64,000 nt of DNA, taken from CBDCGS01 sp965216915. Lineage in GTDB: Bacteria > Pseudomonadota > Alphaproteobacteria > UBA828. Location: contig CBDCGS010000005.1 in the NCBI GenBank assembly GCA_965216915.1, positions 372,001-436,000 on the forward strand, written 5' to 3'. A program made the translations under genes and the position numbers. Positions within the stretch are counted from its first letter, which is position 1. Every line of letters begins with the position of its first letter. The notes under the pieces were generated by a model that saw nothing but the letters and a program-made list of their open reading frames with translations, ran no database searches and had not been told where the DNA came from. Positions 27,411 through 36,911 of the stretch are shown here, in pieces.

Positions 27411-28235
27411 TCAGCGCTTGGCGCGGGCGATAAAGTTGCCGTGCACCCAGCCGGTCATCTTGGGCTCGCCGCCTTTGCCGAGCACCCGCACGGAATGCCA
27501 CACGCCATCGCGCCCCTCGCTCTCGAGCTTGGTTCCCTTGGAAAGGGGTGAGCCGTCGAGCTTGGCGAACTGCGTGCCGGGCCCCTCGCGAATGTTGAGG
27601 GCGGCGGTCGTCTTGAAAAGCGCGAAACCGTCCTCCGCGCGGCCGAGCAGGCGGCTGCTCACACTCTCCATCGGGAAGGCCGGGCCCGGGTCTTTCTTGC
27701 GCTGAGGTGCGATGTCGTCGTGGCCCAGCACGTCGATCAGCCCATAGTGAGTGACGATGGCCTCGGCCGCGGCGAGCAGCGCGGTGAGCTGCGGCTCGGT
27801 GTAGCGGTGCCAGCCGCGCTCGAGGGTCTCGAACTTGTGGGCGGCGACCATCACCTCTTCGTCCGGGTAGGTCCTGCCGAACCAGGCACGCCACTGGCCG
27901 GGGCCGCCCTCGAGAACGCCCGCATTGTCGAGCTCGATCCCGATGGAATGGCTATTGAGCCCGACAAGGCCCTGCCATCGGCTTTTCCCGGCGTGCCACG
28001 CCTTGCGGTCGAACTTCACCATCTGCGTGACGGCGCCGTCGCGCGCGATCACGAGATGCGCGGACGCCTTGGCCGATTTCTTCGCCATATGCGCGATCGA
28101 ACTCTCGGCCGAGCTCCCGGCGGTGTAGTGGATGATCAGGTAGCGCGGTTTGATCGCCCCGCTCTGGTTCGGGCTGCGTAGCCATGCCACCGGCGCGCCC
28201 TGATCGTTGTGCAGCGTATGATTCTTGATCAGCAC
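27411..28235 (-). CDS. N-acetylmuramoyl-L-alanine amidase (Amidase_2) with C-terminal SH3 domain
   Basis: The 274-aa enzyme cleaves the lactyl-amide bond between MurNAc and the peptide. The zinc ligands are His36 (LIIHYTAG) and the later His/Asp in LGHDDIAPQRKKDPGPAF, exactly the AmpD pattern. Residues about 205-270 (FKTTAALNIREGPGTQFAKLDGSPLSKGTKLE...GWVHGNFIA) form a bacterial SH3 domain that may bind cell wall. No signal peptide is visible, so it is either a cytosolic recycling enzyme of AmpD type or leaves by a non-classical route. The start is GTG. Confidence 0.92.
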   Translation of the reverse strand: MLIKNHTLHNDQGAPVAWLRSPNQSGAIKPRYLIIHYTAGSSAESSIAHMAKKSAKASAHLVIARDGAVTQMVKFDRKAWHAGKSRWQGLVGLNSHSIGIELDNAGVLEGGPGQWRAWFGRTYPDEEVMVAAHKFETLERGWHRYTEPQLTALLAAAEAIVTHYGLIDVLGHDDIAPQRKKDPGPAFPMESVSSRLLGRAEDGFALFKTTAALNIREGPGTQFAKLDGSPLSKGTKLESEGRDGVWHSVRVLGKGGEPKMTGWVHGNFIARAKR

Positions 28236-28394
28236 CGGATTGCTCCGCTTATCCCCCTAGATGGCGCGAGCGTGGCACCGAAGCGCGCACCACGCAACAC
28301 GCCTTCGCGTCGGGCGCTACGGTTGGCCGGGGTCTAAACGACCCGGTCCCGGGAGGCTCCACCCTCACCCGGCGCGACCGACGCACTCTCCGCC

Positions 28395-28423
28395 CTCATC
28401 CGCGGGGCAAGCCCGCGGATGAG
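28395..28423. terminator. 12-bp perfect palindrome with 5-nt loop
   Basis: CTCATCCGCGGG at 28395-28406 pairs perfectly with 28412-28423 around GCAAG. It lies 62 bp after the stop of the luciferase-like gene and 160 bp before the amidase start (both minus strand). It may be a terminator without U-tract. It shares the TCATCCGCGGG core with the arms of the element at 23.1 kb, so it could also be a REP unit. Confidence 0.5.
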
Positions 28424-28485
28424 TCGCGTGTGTGGTGCCGGCCTGCAGGCCGGGGCACCCGGTTGTGCGCAACCAGAGGTGACAG

Positions 28486-29457
28486 CTAAGCGTCGGCCTT
28501 CGGGCGGATCTCCTCGGCGAACTCGGTCATGGAGTCGAGCGTCTCCTCGAGCGTCTCGCGCAGGAACTGCAGCACGAGGTGGTTGAGGCCGAGCTCGCGG
28601 AGCGCCTGCACGTCGCCCGCGATATCGTCGGCCGAGCCCGTGAAGAGCATGCGCTCGCCTTCCTCGTTCTTCATCACGCCCGCCGGCGTGCCGCCATACC
28701 AGGCGGGCCAATAGCCGAGATCGATCGAAGCGGGATCGCGCCCCTCGCTCTCGGCGATGGCGCGCAGATCATCGAGGCCGGCGGCGAAGCGGCTCAGCGT
28801 GTCGAACGGATGGCGCGGATTGCAGCCGATCGGATACCAGGCGTCGCCATGGCGCGCGACGCGACGCATCGCGGGGCGGCTCTCGCCGCCGATCCAGATG
28901 GGCGGGCCCGGCTTCTGCACCGGCTTCGGGCGGAACAGGATGTTGTCGAACGAGGTGAACTCGCCGTCATATTTGGGATTGTCCTCGGTCCAGAGCTCTT
29001 TGTAGATCCGGATATATTCGTCGGTCACGCGGCCCCGCGCCGCGAAAGGGGGCGCGTCGACCGGCGGAAACTCCTCCGCCATCCAGCCGGCACCGGCGCC
29101 GACGATCACGCGGCCGTTGCTCAAGAGGTCGATCGTCGAGAAGAGCTTCGCGGTGAGCACCGGCTGGCGGTAGGGCAGAACCAGCACGGAGGTGAGGAGG
29201 CGCGCCTCCTTGGTGATGCCCGCGAGATAGGCCATCAGCGCAATCGGCTCGAGGCATTCGCCGGCGAGCAGCGTCGGATAGGTCAGCTTGCCGTCGGGCG
29301 AATAGGGATAGTGGGAATCGATCGATTTCGGCACCACGATGTGATCCGGGATCGCGAGGATGCGATAGCCGAGCGCCTCGCCGCGCTGGGCGATCGTCGT
29401 GATGTGCTGCGGCACCGCGAGCGGTCCGCCGTTGGGGACGCTGAAGCCATATTCCAT
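28486..29457 (-). CDS. Luciferase-like (LLM class) flavin-dependent oxidoreductase
   Basis: The 323-aa protein is a TIM-barrel flavin/F420-dependent oxidoreductase of the bacterial luciferase family. Typical segments are YRILAIPDHIVVP, LTSVLVLPYRQPVLTAKLFSTIDLLSNGRVIVGAGAGW, and the C-terminal-half PIWIGGESRPAMRRVARHGDAWYP. The family commonly uses FMNH2 or F420 and acts as monooxygenase or reductase. The substrate is unknown. The start at ATG 29457 has GGAGGAC just upstream; the longer frame above it lacks such a site. It is alone on the minus strand. Confidence 0.93.
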   Translation of the reverse strand: MEYGFSVPNGGPLAVPQHITTIAQRGEALGYRILAIPDHIVVPKSIDSHYPYSPDGKLTYPTLLAGECLEPIALMAYLAGITKEARLLTSVLVLPYRQPVLTAKLFSTIDLLSNGRVIVGAGAGWMAEEFPPVDAPPFAARGRVTDEYIRIYKELWTEDNPKYDGEFTSFDNILFRPKPVQKPGPPIWIGGESRPAMRRVARHGDAWYPIGCNPRHPFDTLSRFAAGLDDLRAIAESEGRDPASIDLGYWPAWYGGTPAGVMKNEEGERMLFTGSADDIAGDVQALRELGLNHLVLQFLRETLEETLDSMTEFAEEIRPKADA

Positions 29458-29570
29458 CCTGTCCTCCCGTGCTCCCGTTGGCTCTCTCACGCGCGCAGAG
29501 TACGGCAGCGCGCGTGGGCTTCTTATCACAAATCCTGCCGTTCGGTGCGACGGCGGGAACAAACGAGAAT

Positions 29571-29596
29571 GGGCCGGCGCCCGCCGGCACCGGCCC
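29571..29596 (-). terminator. Probable intrinsic terminator of the EF-hand gene
   Basis: On the minus strand GGGCCGGTGCC pairs with GGCGCCGGCCC (11 bp with one U-G pair) around a GGCG tetraloop. It is followed by ATTCTCGTTTGTT. It begins 27 bp after the EF-hand stop codon, between that gene and the luciferase-like gene. Confidence 0.6.
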
Positions 29597-29622
29597 TCTC
29601 ACGGGGCGCTGGGTTTGGGCGA

Positions 29623-30147
29623 CTAGTCGTCCGCGCCGCCGCGACGATCGTCGTCGTGATCGTCGTCGTGGTGATGGTGCCCGCGGTGCTTGCCGTGCAG
29701 CGAGCTGATCTCGTCCTTGGTCACCGCGCCGTCGCCGTCGCGGTCGACCCAGCCGAACATGCGATCGGTGCGCTCGGCGAACTCCTCGGCCGAGACCGCG
29801 GCGTTGCCGTCGCCGTCGAGCTTGGCGAAGTGCTTGTCGATCTTGGCACGCATGCGCTCGACCATCGCGGCCGCGAACTCGTCGCGGTCGACGCCGCCGT
29901 CGCCGTTGGCATCGGCATCGGTGAACATCGCGTTGCGCACCGCCTCGGCTTCGGCGCGCGTCACGGCGCCGTCGCCATTCGTGTCGAACTGCTCGAACAT
30001 GCGCATCGCGCCCTCGCCATGTCCGCCCTTGTGGCAGCCCCAGCCGCCATCGCGCCCGGCGCTCGCCGAGCCCACGGCGGCGACGCCCATCGCCGACACC
30101 AGCAAAACTCCTGCGAGACCCAGAACCACCTTCGTGCGCGTTCTCAT
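29623..30147 (-). CDS. Exported EF-hand protein with His/Asp-rich tail
   Basis: The 174-aa protein starts with a signal peptide (MRTRTKVVLGLAGVLLVSAMGVAAVGSASA). It contains four EF-hand-like loops: DTNGDGAVTRAE, DADANGDGGVDRDE, a weaker LDGDGNAAVSAEE and DRDGDGAVTKDE. The last ~20 residues are an unusual His/Asp cluster (HGKHRGHHHHDDDHDDDR). EF loops bind calcium; His/Asp clusters bind transition metals. Periplasmic location is expected. It is transcribed divergently from an OmpR-type two-component pair whose kinase also has an Asp/His-rich periplasmic loop, suggesting a common metal-related regulon. GGAGAG precedes ATG 30147. Confidence 0.9.
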   Translation of the reverse strand: MRTRTKVVLGLAGVLLVSAMGVAAVGSASAGRDGGWGCHKGGHGEGAMRMFEQFDTNGDGAVTRAEAEAVRNAMFTDADANGDGGVDRDEFAAAMVERMRAKIDKHFAKLDGDGNAAVSAEEFAERTDRMFGWVDRDGDGAVTKDEISSLHGKHRGHHHHDDDHDDDRRGGADD

Positions 30148-30216
30148 GTCGCTCTCCAACTCCGTGATCAGGCGCTGGTCCATCCATGCGCCGATGGGAG
30201 GAGATTGCGCGCGCCT

Positions 30217-30283
30217 TGTCGCAAGACTGTGTCGCCCGGAGGGAATTTCGTCGCGTCCTGTCGCAAAGCCGGTGCCTGCGACA
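30217..30283. promoter_or_regulatory. Cluster of TGTCGCA half-sites between EF-hand and response-regulator genes
   Basis: TGTCGCA occurs at 30217-30223 and 30259-30265, and inverted as TGCGACA at 30277-30283. A near match TGTCGCC lies at 30230-30236. The pair at 30259/30277 forms TGTCGCA-N11-TGCGACA. They all lie in the 239-bp divergent gap, where a response regulator controlling both directions would bind. The assignment is inferred from position and repetition only. Confidence 0.5.
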
Positions 30284-30386
30284 GTTCGTTACAATTTTCT
30301 GAGCCCGCCGGCCCACGCGTTGCCTAATCTCTTCACGCCGGCCTGGTTTGATGACCGGAGGCCGCCCGCCCGACCCGCGAGCACGC

Positions 30387-31105
<719 letters not shown>

Positions 31106-31106
<1 letters not shown>

Positions 31107-32554
31107 TGGCCCGTGCGCGCATCTGGCGCTGGCTGCCGCGCCCCTGGCCGCGGAGTCTTGCCGGTCAACTCATCGTCGGGCTGCTGCTCGCCCTCGTCGT
31201 CGCGCATGTGCTGATCGTGTTCGCGTTCATGGATGAGCGGCATCATGCGATGCGCGGGGCGCAGCAGGATGGCGTGCTCGCGAGCGTCGCGATCCTGGTG
31301 CGCGCGCTCGATGCCACCGACGACACGGCGCATGGGCAGATCCTGCGCGCGGCGAACGGCCCGCATGCCCGCTACGAGATCGCCGCGGCGAGCGCGGCCG
31401 GGGGCGCGCCGCGCGATCATGTCGAGCGCAAGCTCGCGCGCCGCCTGCGCGCGCATCTCGGCGGCACCGCGCCGCGGTCGGTCGAGGTGATGCTGCGCGC
31501 CGATGACGACGCTTGGCCCCCCCTCCGAGAGGAAGAGGACGACGACGACCATGATGACGACGATTGGCACGACCGCAGGAACGGCGAGGACGAGGCGTGG
31601 CGCCCGCGCCGCTGGCGCCGCCCGGTGAGCCTCACCCTCTCGGTTGCGCTCGACGACGGCCGTTGGCTCAATGGCCACGTCCGCGTGCCGCCGCATCGGC
31701 CGGGTTGGGCGGCGCCGGGCTTGATCGCGCTCGCCGTCTCGGCGCTCGGCATCTGCCTCGTGGTGATCTTCGCCGTGCGGCGCACCACGCGGCCGCTGCG
31801 CGCGCTCGCCGGCGCGGCCGAGGCCTTCGGGCGTGGGGAGAGCGTCGGGCCGTTGCCCGAGCGCGGCACCATCGAGGTGCGCCGCACCACGCGCGCCTTC
31901 AACCAGATGCAGGCGCGCATCACCCGCTTCGTCGACGACCGCATGCGCATGCTGGCCGCGATCAGCCACGACCTGCGCACCCCGCTCACCTCGCTGCGGC
32001 TCCGCGCGGAAATGCTGGACGACACTGAGACGCGCGACAAGATGCTCGCGACCCTCGACGAGCTGCAGCGCATGGTCGAGGCGACGCTCGCCTTCGTGCG
32101 CGAGGAGGCGGCGCAGGAGGAAAGCCGCACGATCGATCTCGTGGCGCTGATCGAGAGCATCGTCGCCGATCTTGCCGACACCGGCCACAACGCGCGCTTC
32201 TCCGGCCCGGCGCGGCTCGCCTTCACCGGCCGTCCCGCGGCGCTCAAGCGCGCGCTCCGCAACCTCATCGACAATGCCGTCGCTTACGGCAAGCGTGCGG
32301 ATGTCGCGCTGACGCAGCGCGACGACGCGATCGTGATCACCATCGACGATCTCGGTCCCGGAATCCGGCCCGAAGATCAAGAGCGCGTGTTCGAGCCCTT
32401 CGTGCGGCTCGATGCCTCGCGCAGCCGCGAGACCGGCGGCATCGGCCTCGGACTCGCGATCGCCCGCACCATCCTGCGCGGCCACGGCGGCGATCTCACC
32501 CTGCAAAACCGTGCCGAGGGCGGGCTTCGCGTGACGGTGACATTGCCGCGCTAG
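31106..32554 (+). CDS. Sensor histidine kinase with Asp/His-rich periplasmic loop
   Basis: The 482-aa kinase partners the OmpR-type regulator. TM1 is at about residues 18-42. A periplasmic region (about 43-205) contains the acidic/His cluster EEEDDDDHDDDDWHD (about 140-155), followed by Arg/Trp-rich sequence. TM2 (PGLIALAVSALGICLVVIFAV) leads to a HAMP domain. A HisKA domain has AISHDLRTPLTSLRLRAEML (His about 288), and the ATPase domain has LRNLIDNAVAYG, DDLGPGI and GIGLGLAIA. The cluster has the look of a divalent-cation sensor, as in PhoQ-type kinases with acidic patches. The EF-hand gene transcribed divergently supports a metal signal. Confidence 0.94.
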
Positions 32555-32705
32555 GCCGGATATCTCGCGGGGGCAAGTGCATCGGGGCTCTGAATTGCTC
32601 TAACAACCGCGACGCACCGGACATGCAGGAGCAAAGGCAATGTCACCCGCGGCGAGATGATGCAGGCAATTCAAACGACTTCCGTTGGTAACCGGTTGAG
32701 ATATG

Positions 32706-32781
32706 TGGTGGGCGGTGACGGGATCGAACCGCCGACCTTCTGGGTGTAAACCAGACGCTCTCCCAGCTGAGCTAACCGCCC
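32706..32781 (-). tRNA. tRNA-Val (TAC)
   Basis: The minus strand starts GGGCGGTTAGCTCAG and ends with encoded CCA (32706-32708). The anticodon arm CTGGTTTACACCCAG presents TAC, so it is a valine tRNA. The T arm carries GGTTCGATCCC. It lies 143 bp downstream of the HU gene on the same strand. Confidence 0.96.
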
Positions 32782-32924
32782 GAGGCCATCCCGGAAGATG
32801 ATCGATGGCGCGTCGCTTCTTTTACTTGATTGCCGCGCCTTTGTCTCGGTTCGGCCAAGACCTTCGAAGTAGTCGGTGCCGGCCGGCGCTGGGACCGGCA
32901 CCGGGTGTCATTCGTCGTGCCGGA

Positions 32925-33197
32925 TTAGTTCACGGCTTCCTTGAGTGCCTTGCCAGCCTTGAACTTCGGCTGGTTCGACGCGGGAATTTTGATCTCCTCG
33001 CCGGTCCGCGGGTTGCGACCCGTCGTCGCTTTGCGGCTGACCACGCTAAAGGACCCAAAGCCGGCGAGCCGCACTTCGGAGCCCGAGCTGAGCGAACCGG
33101 CGATCGCGTCGAAAACGCCATCGACCGCGCGCGCCGCAGCCGTGTTGGACAGGTCGGCGCTGCCGGCCACTGCCTTGATGAGATCGGTCTTGTTCAC
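32925..33197 (-). CDS. HU-family DNA-binding protein
   Basis: This 90-aa histone-like protein bends and compacts DNA. It has the full HU pattern: VNKTDLIKAVAGSADLSNTAAARAVDGVFDAI, LAGFGSFSVVSRKATTGRNPRTGEEIKIPAS (the DNA-binding beta arm with the conserved RNP), and PKFKAGKALKEAVN. GTG 33197 is chosen because it gives the usual (M)NKTDL start and length and has a GGGGG ribosome-binding run 6 bases upstream; an ATG 21 bases further up lacks one. tRNA-Val follows on the same strand. Confidence 0.95.
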   Translation of the reverse strand: MNKTDLIKAVAGSADLSNTAAARAVDGVFDAIAGSLSSGSEVRLAGFGSFSVVSRKATTGRNPRTGEEIKIPASNQPKFKAGKALKEAVN

Positions 33198-33470
33198 ATG
33201 AACCCCCGTCACTGCCATCAGGATGTAAGGAACCGCACGAATACTGTGAATTACTGATTCGGCACGGAAAGTGTGGTCGGCCCGTCAACCCGCGTCAACG
33301 CCGCATGCGCGAAAACCCGCCGGAATCGGGGCTTTTTAGCGCTTTTGGGCCAACGTGCGGGTCAAATCGCCGCTGGTTTTTGACTACAAGCGACCTGCGA
33401 CTCGCGATTCCAACCACCCGAGGCGCCCTCGATTCGCGGGGCGACTCGCGCGCAATCGGCTGCCGCGGCG

Positions 33471-34628
33471 CTAATCCTCGAGCGGCTCGAGCCGCAGCAA
33501 CATGCCCTCCGGATGATCGGTGAGCAGGTAGAGCAGCCCGTCCGGGCCCTGGCGCACATCGCGAATGCGCTCGTCGAGATCAGCGAGCAAGCGCTCCTCG
33601 GCGGTGACCTTTCCATCGGTCAGCTCGAGGCGCACCAGGAGCCGCGCGGAGAGCGCGCCGGCGAAGAGGCTGCCACGCCACGCGGGGAAGCGGTCACCGT
33701 CATAGAAGGTGAGACCGGAGGGCGAGATCGAGGGCACCCAATAGTGTGCCGGCTGCGCCATGCCGTCCTTGTGCGTGCCTTCGCCGATCGGGAGGCCGGC
33801 ATAGCTCCGCCCGTAGGTGATCACCGGCCAGCCGAAGTTGAGGCCGCGCTCGATGCGGTTGAGCTCGTCGCCCCCCTTCGGCCCATGCTCGACGGCCCAG
33901 ATCGCGCCGCTTGCCGGCTCGCGCGTCATCCCTTGCGGATTGCGGTTGCCGTAGGTGTAGATCTCGGGCCGTGCGCCCGGCGTCGCGACGAAGGGATTGT
34001 CGATCGGCACGCGCCCGTCGTCATGCAGGCGGATCACCGAGCCCGCGGGGTCCGCGAGATCCTGCGCGCGGTCGGCATCGCCGCGCTCGCCGGCGGTGAC
34101 GAACAGATAGCCATCATCCGAAAAGACGAGACGCGAGCCGAAATGGCGCCCGCCGCTCTCACGCGGTGTCGCGACGTAGATGACCTCGACCGCCTCGAGC
34201 CGCTCGCCCGCCAAGCGCCCGCGGGCGACGCCCGTCGCGGCCCCCCCTTCGCCGGGGCTCGCGAAGCTGAGATAGATCAGGCGGTTCTCCGGGAACGCCG
34301 GGTGCAGCGCGATATCGAGCAGCCCGCCCTGCCCGCGCGCCCACACCTTGGGCACACCGGCCACGGGCTCGGGCTTGAGCCGCCCGTTCTCTATGATGCG
34401 CAAGGGGCCCGGCCGCTCGCTCACCAGCATGCGCCCGTCGGGCAAGAACGCGAGCGCCCAGGGATGCTCCAGCCCCTCGACCACGACGACCACGCGAAAG
34501 CGCTGCTTGTCGCTCGCATAGGTGCCGAGCACCTCGGCGGCGGCGGCCGGCGGCGGCCCGAGCACGGCCGAGAGCAGGAGCGCCGCCCAGAGGGCGAGCG
34601 CGCACCCGCGTCGTGCGGCCGGCCGCAC
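33471..34628 (-). CDS. Exported PQQ-dependent sugar dehydrogenase family protein
   Basis: The 385-aa protein has a hydrophobic signal (CALALWAALLLSAVLGPPPAAAAE) and the soluble aldose-dehydrogenase beta-propeller signature. Typical segments are GLEHPWALAFLPDGRMLVSERPGPLRII, GGLLDIALHPAFPENRLIYLSF, GGRHFGSRLVFSDDGYLFVTAGERGD, IYTYGNRNPQGMTREP and WAVEHGPKGGDELNRIERGLNFGWPV. The Tyr-Gly-x-Arg-Asn-Pro-Gln motif binds PQQ in the family. The substrate is a sugar or aldose by family only. GTG 34628, one base after the upstream stop, is preferred; a GTG at 34655 is also possible. It is the last gene of the Tm-1-like operon. Confidence 0.9.
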   Translation of the reverse strand: MRPAARRGCALALWAALLLSAVLGPPPAAAAEVLGTYASDKQRFRVVVVVEGLEHPWALAFLPDGRMLVSERPGPLRIIENGRLKPEPVAGVPKVWARGQGGLLDIALHPAFPENRLIYLSFASPGEGGAATGVARGRLAGERLEAVEVIYVATPRESGGRHFGSRLVFSDDGYLFVTAGERGDADRAQDLADPAGSVIRLHDDGRVPIDNPFVATPGARPEIYTYGNRNPQGMTREPASGAIWAVEHGPKGGDELNRIERGLNFGWPVITYGRSYAGLPIGEGTHKDGMAQPAHYWVPSISPSGLTFYDGDRFPAWRGSLFAGALSARLLVRLELTDGKVTAEERLLADLDERIRDVRQGPDGLLYLLTDHPEGMLLRLEPLED

Positions 34629-34629
34629 G

Positions 34630-35460
34630 CTAGGCCGTGATCGCCTTGAACTCACGCGTGCGCTCCGTCAACGCCTCTTCGGTCGGCAGGCGTTCCATGC
34701 TGCTCGCGCCGTAAAAGCCGTGGCAATGGGTGCTGTGCGTCAAGATATAGGTGGCATCCTCCGGCATGGCGATCGGCCCGCCGTGGCAGAGCACGATCAC
34801 GTCGTCGCGCACCGCCTTCGCAGCGGCTGCCCACTGATCGATCAGCGGCACACATGCGTCCAGGCTTTTCGCGGTTTGCGCGCCGATCGCGCCGCTCGTC
34901 GTCAAGCCCATGTGGCAGACGATGATGTCGGCGCCGGCCTCGGCCATGGCGACCGCATCATCCTCATTGAACACGTAGGGCGTGGTCAGCATGTCCTTGG
35001 CGCGGGCGGCCCGGATGAGATCGACCTCGTGGGCGTAGCCCATGCCGGTCTCCTCGAGATTCGCGCGAAACACGCCGTCGATCAGCCCGACCGTCGGGAA
35101 ATTCTGCACGCCTGCGAAGCCGAGCGCGATCAGCTCGTCCAGCAGGTGCTCGCGCAGCATGAAGGGGTCGGTACCGTTGACGCCGGCGAGCACCGGCGTG
35201 CGCTCGACCACCGGGAGCACCTCGCGCGCCATCTCCTTGACGATCTCGTTCGCGTTGCCATAGGCCAGGAGACCGGCCAACGAGCCGCGGCCCGCCATGC
35301 GATAGCGTCCGGAGTTGTAGATGACGATGAGGTCGATGCCGCCCGCCTCCTCGCATTTCGCCGACAGCCCCGTGCCGGCACCGCCGCCGACGATGGGCTC
35401 GCGCCGCTCGATCATCGCGCGGAACCGGGCAAGCAGGGCCTCACGCTCGAACCGTGGCAT
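34630..35460 (-). CDS. Phosphoenolpyruvate-hydrolase-family TIM-barrel protein (Tm-1 C-terminal-type)
   Basis: The 276-aa protein is a TIM-barrel of the PEP mutase/hydrolase-like superfamily: IVGGGAGTGLSAKCEEAGGIDLIVIYNSGRYRMAGRGSLAGLLAYGNAN, then GVQNFPTVGLIDGVFRANLEETGMGY, then EAGADIIVCHMGLTTSGAIGA and VIVLCHGGPIAMPEDATYIL. The same domain forms the C-terminal half of the plant Tm-1 protein, and in bacteria it is regularly adjacent to a UPF0261 gene, as here (26 bp downstream of it). The reaction is unknown. Confidence 0.9.
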   Translation of the reverse strand: MPRFEREALLARFRAMIERREPIVGGGAGTGLSAKCEEAGGIDLIVIYNSGRYRMAGRGSLAGLLAYGNANEIVKEMAREVLPVVERTPVLAGVNGTDPFMLREHLLDELIALGFAGVQNFPTVGLIDGVFRANLEETGMGYAHEVDLIRAARAKDMLTTPYVFNEDDAVAMAEAGADIIVCHMGLTTSGAIGAQTAKSLDACVPLIDQWAAAAKAVRDDVIVLCHGGPIAMPEDATYILTHSTHCHGFYGASSMERLPTEEALTERTREFKAITA

Positions 35461-35486
35461 CTCTCCTCCTCCGTTCCTCCGTCAGC

Positions 35487-36698
35487 TCACGGCGCCACCG
35501 CGCGCCAGGCCGCGACCAGCGCCTCGGCGAAGCCGGCATCATTGATGTGATAGGGCACGCGCAGCAGCTGGCGTGTCTCGCTGACCGTGACCGTGCGCTC
35601 CAAGGCGTCGAAGAGCGCGGCGTCGGCCTCGGGATCGTGGAACGGCTGGCCGGGCGCATCGATCAGCGAGACGCCATGCTCGGGAATCAAGAACCGCACC
35701 GGGCCGCGGCACGCGTTGAGCTTGCGGCCGATCCATTCGCCCATCTCCGTGTTCTCGGCCGGCGTGGTGCGCATCAGCGTCACTTGCGGGTTGTGCACAT
35801 AAAGCGTGCGGTCTCGATAGGCAGCGGGCACGGTGTCCTTCGCGCCGAAATTGACCATGTCGAGCGCGCCGCAGGAGCCGACATAGGGCAGCCCGGTGCG
35901 CGCAAACGCGCCAAGCCGGTCCTCACCGGCGCTGAACACGCCACCCATCAGAAGGTCGCACACCTCGGTCGTCGTGATATCGAGCGCGCCCGCGACGGCG
36001 CGTGAGTCGACGAGCTTCTCCAACGATTGCCCGCCGGTTCCGGTGGCGTGGAAGACGAGGCAGTCATAGTCGCCCTCCAGCGCGCCGCGCACCTGGTCGA
36101 CGCACGGCGTGGTGACGCCGAACATGGTCATGCCGAGCGCCGGCTTGTCGTCGGCCGCTGGCGGCGCCGACCAGCGCATCATGCCGGCGAGCGCATGGGC
36201 TGCGTTCGCCAAGATGGCGCGCGAGATGCGGTTCAGCCCTGCGACATCGGCGACCGAATACATCATGGTGATGTCGTTCGGCCCGACATAGGGCGCGACG
36301 TCGCCGGAGGCGACGGTCGAGACCAGGACCTTCGGCACGCCGATCGGCAGCGCACGCATGCCCTCCGCGATCAACACCGTGTTGCCCGAGCCGCCCGAGC
36401 CGATCACGCCACCAAGGTCCTCGCGGCCGGGCAGAAAATGCGCGAGCGCGGTCGCCATGGCGCCGACCGCGCGGCCGCGATCGTCGTAGCCGAGCACCGC
36501 CGACACCCCCTCGGGATGGCAGGCGGCCACGGCATCCGCCGACACGTCGGCGCCGCTGCCGCCGCCGGTGGTGCCCACATCCACGAGGCAGGTCGGCACG
36601 CCCACGGCCTTGATGAGATCGCGCACAAAGCACAGCTCGGCGCGTTTGGTGTCCATGGTGCCGACCACGTAGGCCGACTTTGGCGAGGCTCCAGCCAT
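35487..36698 (-). CDS. UPF0261 / Tm-1-like ATP-binding domain protein
   Basis: The 403-aa protein matches the UPF0261 family, whose plant homologue is the N-terminal half of tomato Tm-1. Its family start is YVVGTMDTKRAELCFVRDLI. Further signatures are LVDVGTTGGGSGADVSADAVAA, GVIGSGGSGNTVLIAEGMRALPIGVPKVLVSTVASGDVAPYVG, and GMTMFGVTTPCVDQVRGALE...LVFHATGTGGQSLEKL. These glycine-rich loops bind ATP in Tm-1. It heads an operon with the TIM-barrel and sugar-dehydrogenase genes and is divergent from a substrate-binding protein. Start at ATG 36698 gives the normal N terminus. Confidence 0.92.
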   Translation of the reverse strand: MAGASPKSAYVVGTMDTKRAELCFVRDLIKAVGVPTCLVDVGTTGGGSGADVSADAVAACHPEGVSAVLGYDDRGRAVGAMATALAHFLPGREDLGGVIGSGGSGNTVLIAEGMRALPIGVPKVLVSTVASGDVAPYVGPNDITMMYSVADVAGLNRISRAILANAAHALAGMMRWSAPPAADDKPALGMTMFGVTTPCVDQVRGALEGDYDCLVFHATGTGGQSLEKLVDSRAVAGALDITTTEVCDLLMGGVFSAGEDRLGAFARTGLPYVGSCGALDMVNFGAKDTVPAAYRDRTLYVHNPQVTLMRTTPAENTEMGEWIGRKLNACRGPVRFLIPEHGVSLIDAPGQPFHDPEADAALFDALERTVTVSETRQLLRVPYHINDAGFAEALVAAWRAVAP

Positions 36699-36911
36699 GA
36701 TTTGGTCTTTGTATCCTGTTAACGGACCGGATGGTAATCGCCTGAAGACGCCTGTTATAAGGGGCGCTTCGGCCGCATGTCGCGCGGCGCCAACAGACCG
36801 AATATGCGGACAGCGGCCGATGCCCGCGCACGGACACTTTGCATGCACCAAAGGCGAGAAGCAACGTCACTGTCGACCCCTATGGGGCTGATCTGCCGGA
36901 GCTTTTGCCGG

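Noticed and set aside
25783..27894. Minus-strand open frame of 703 codons opposite the cyclase gene
   Set aside because: The cyclase on the plus strand has intact catalytic motifs; the antisense frame has none.
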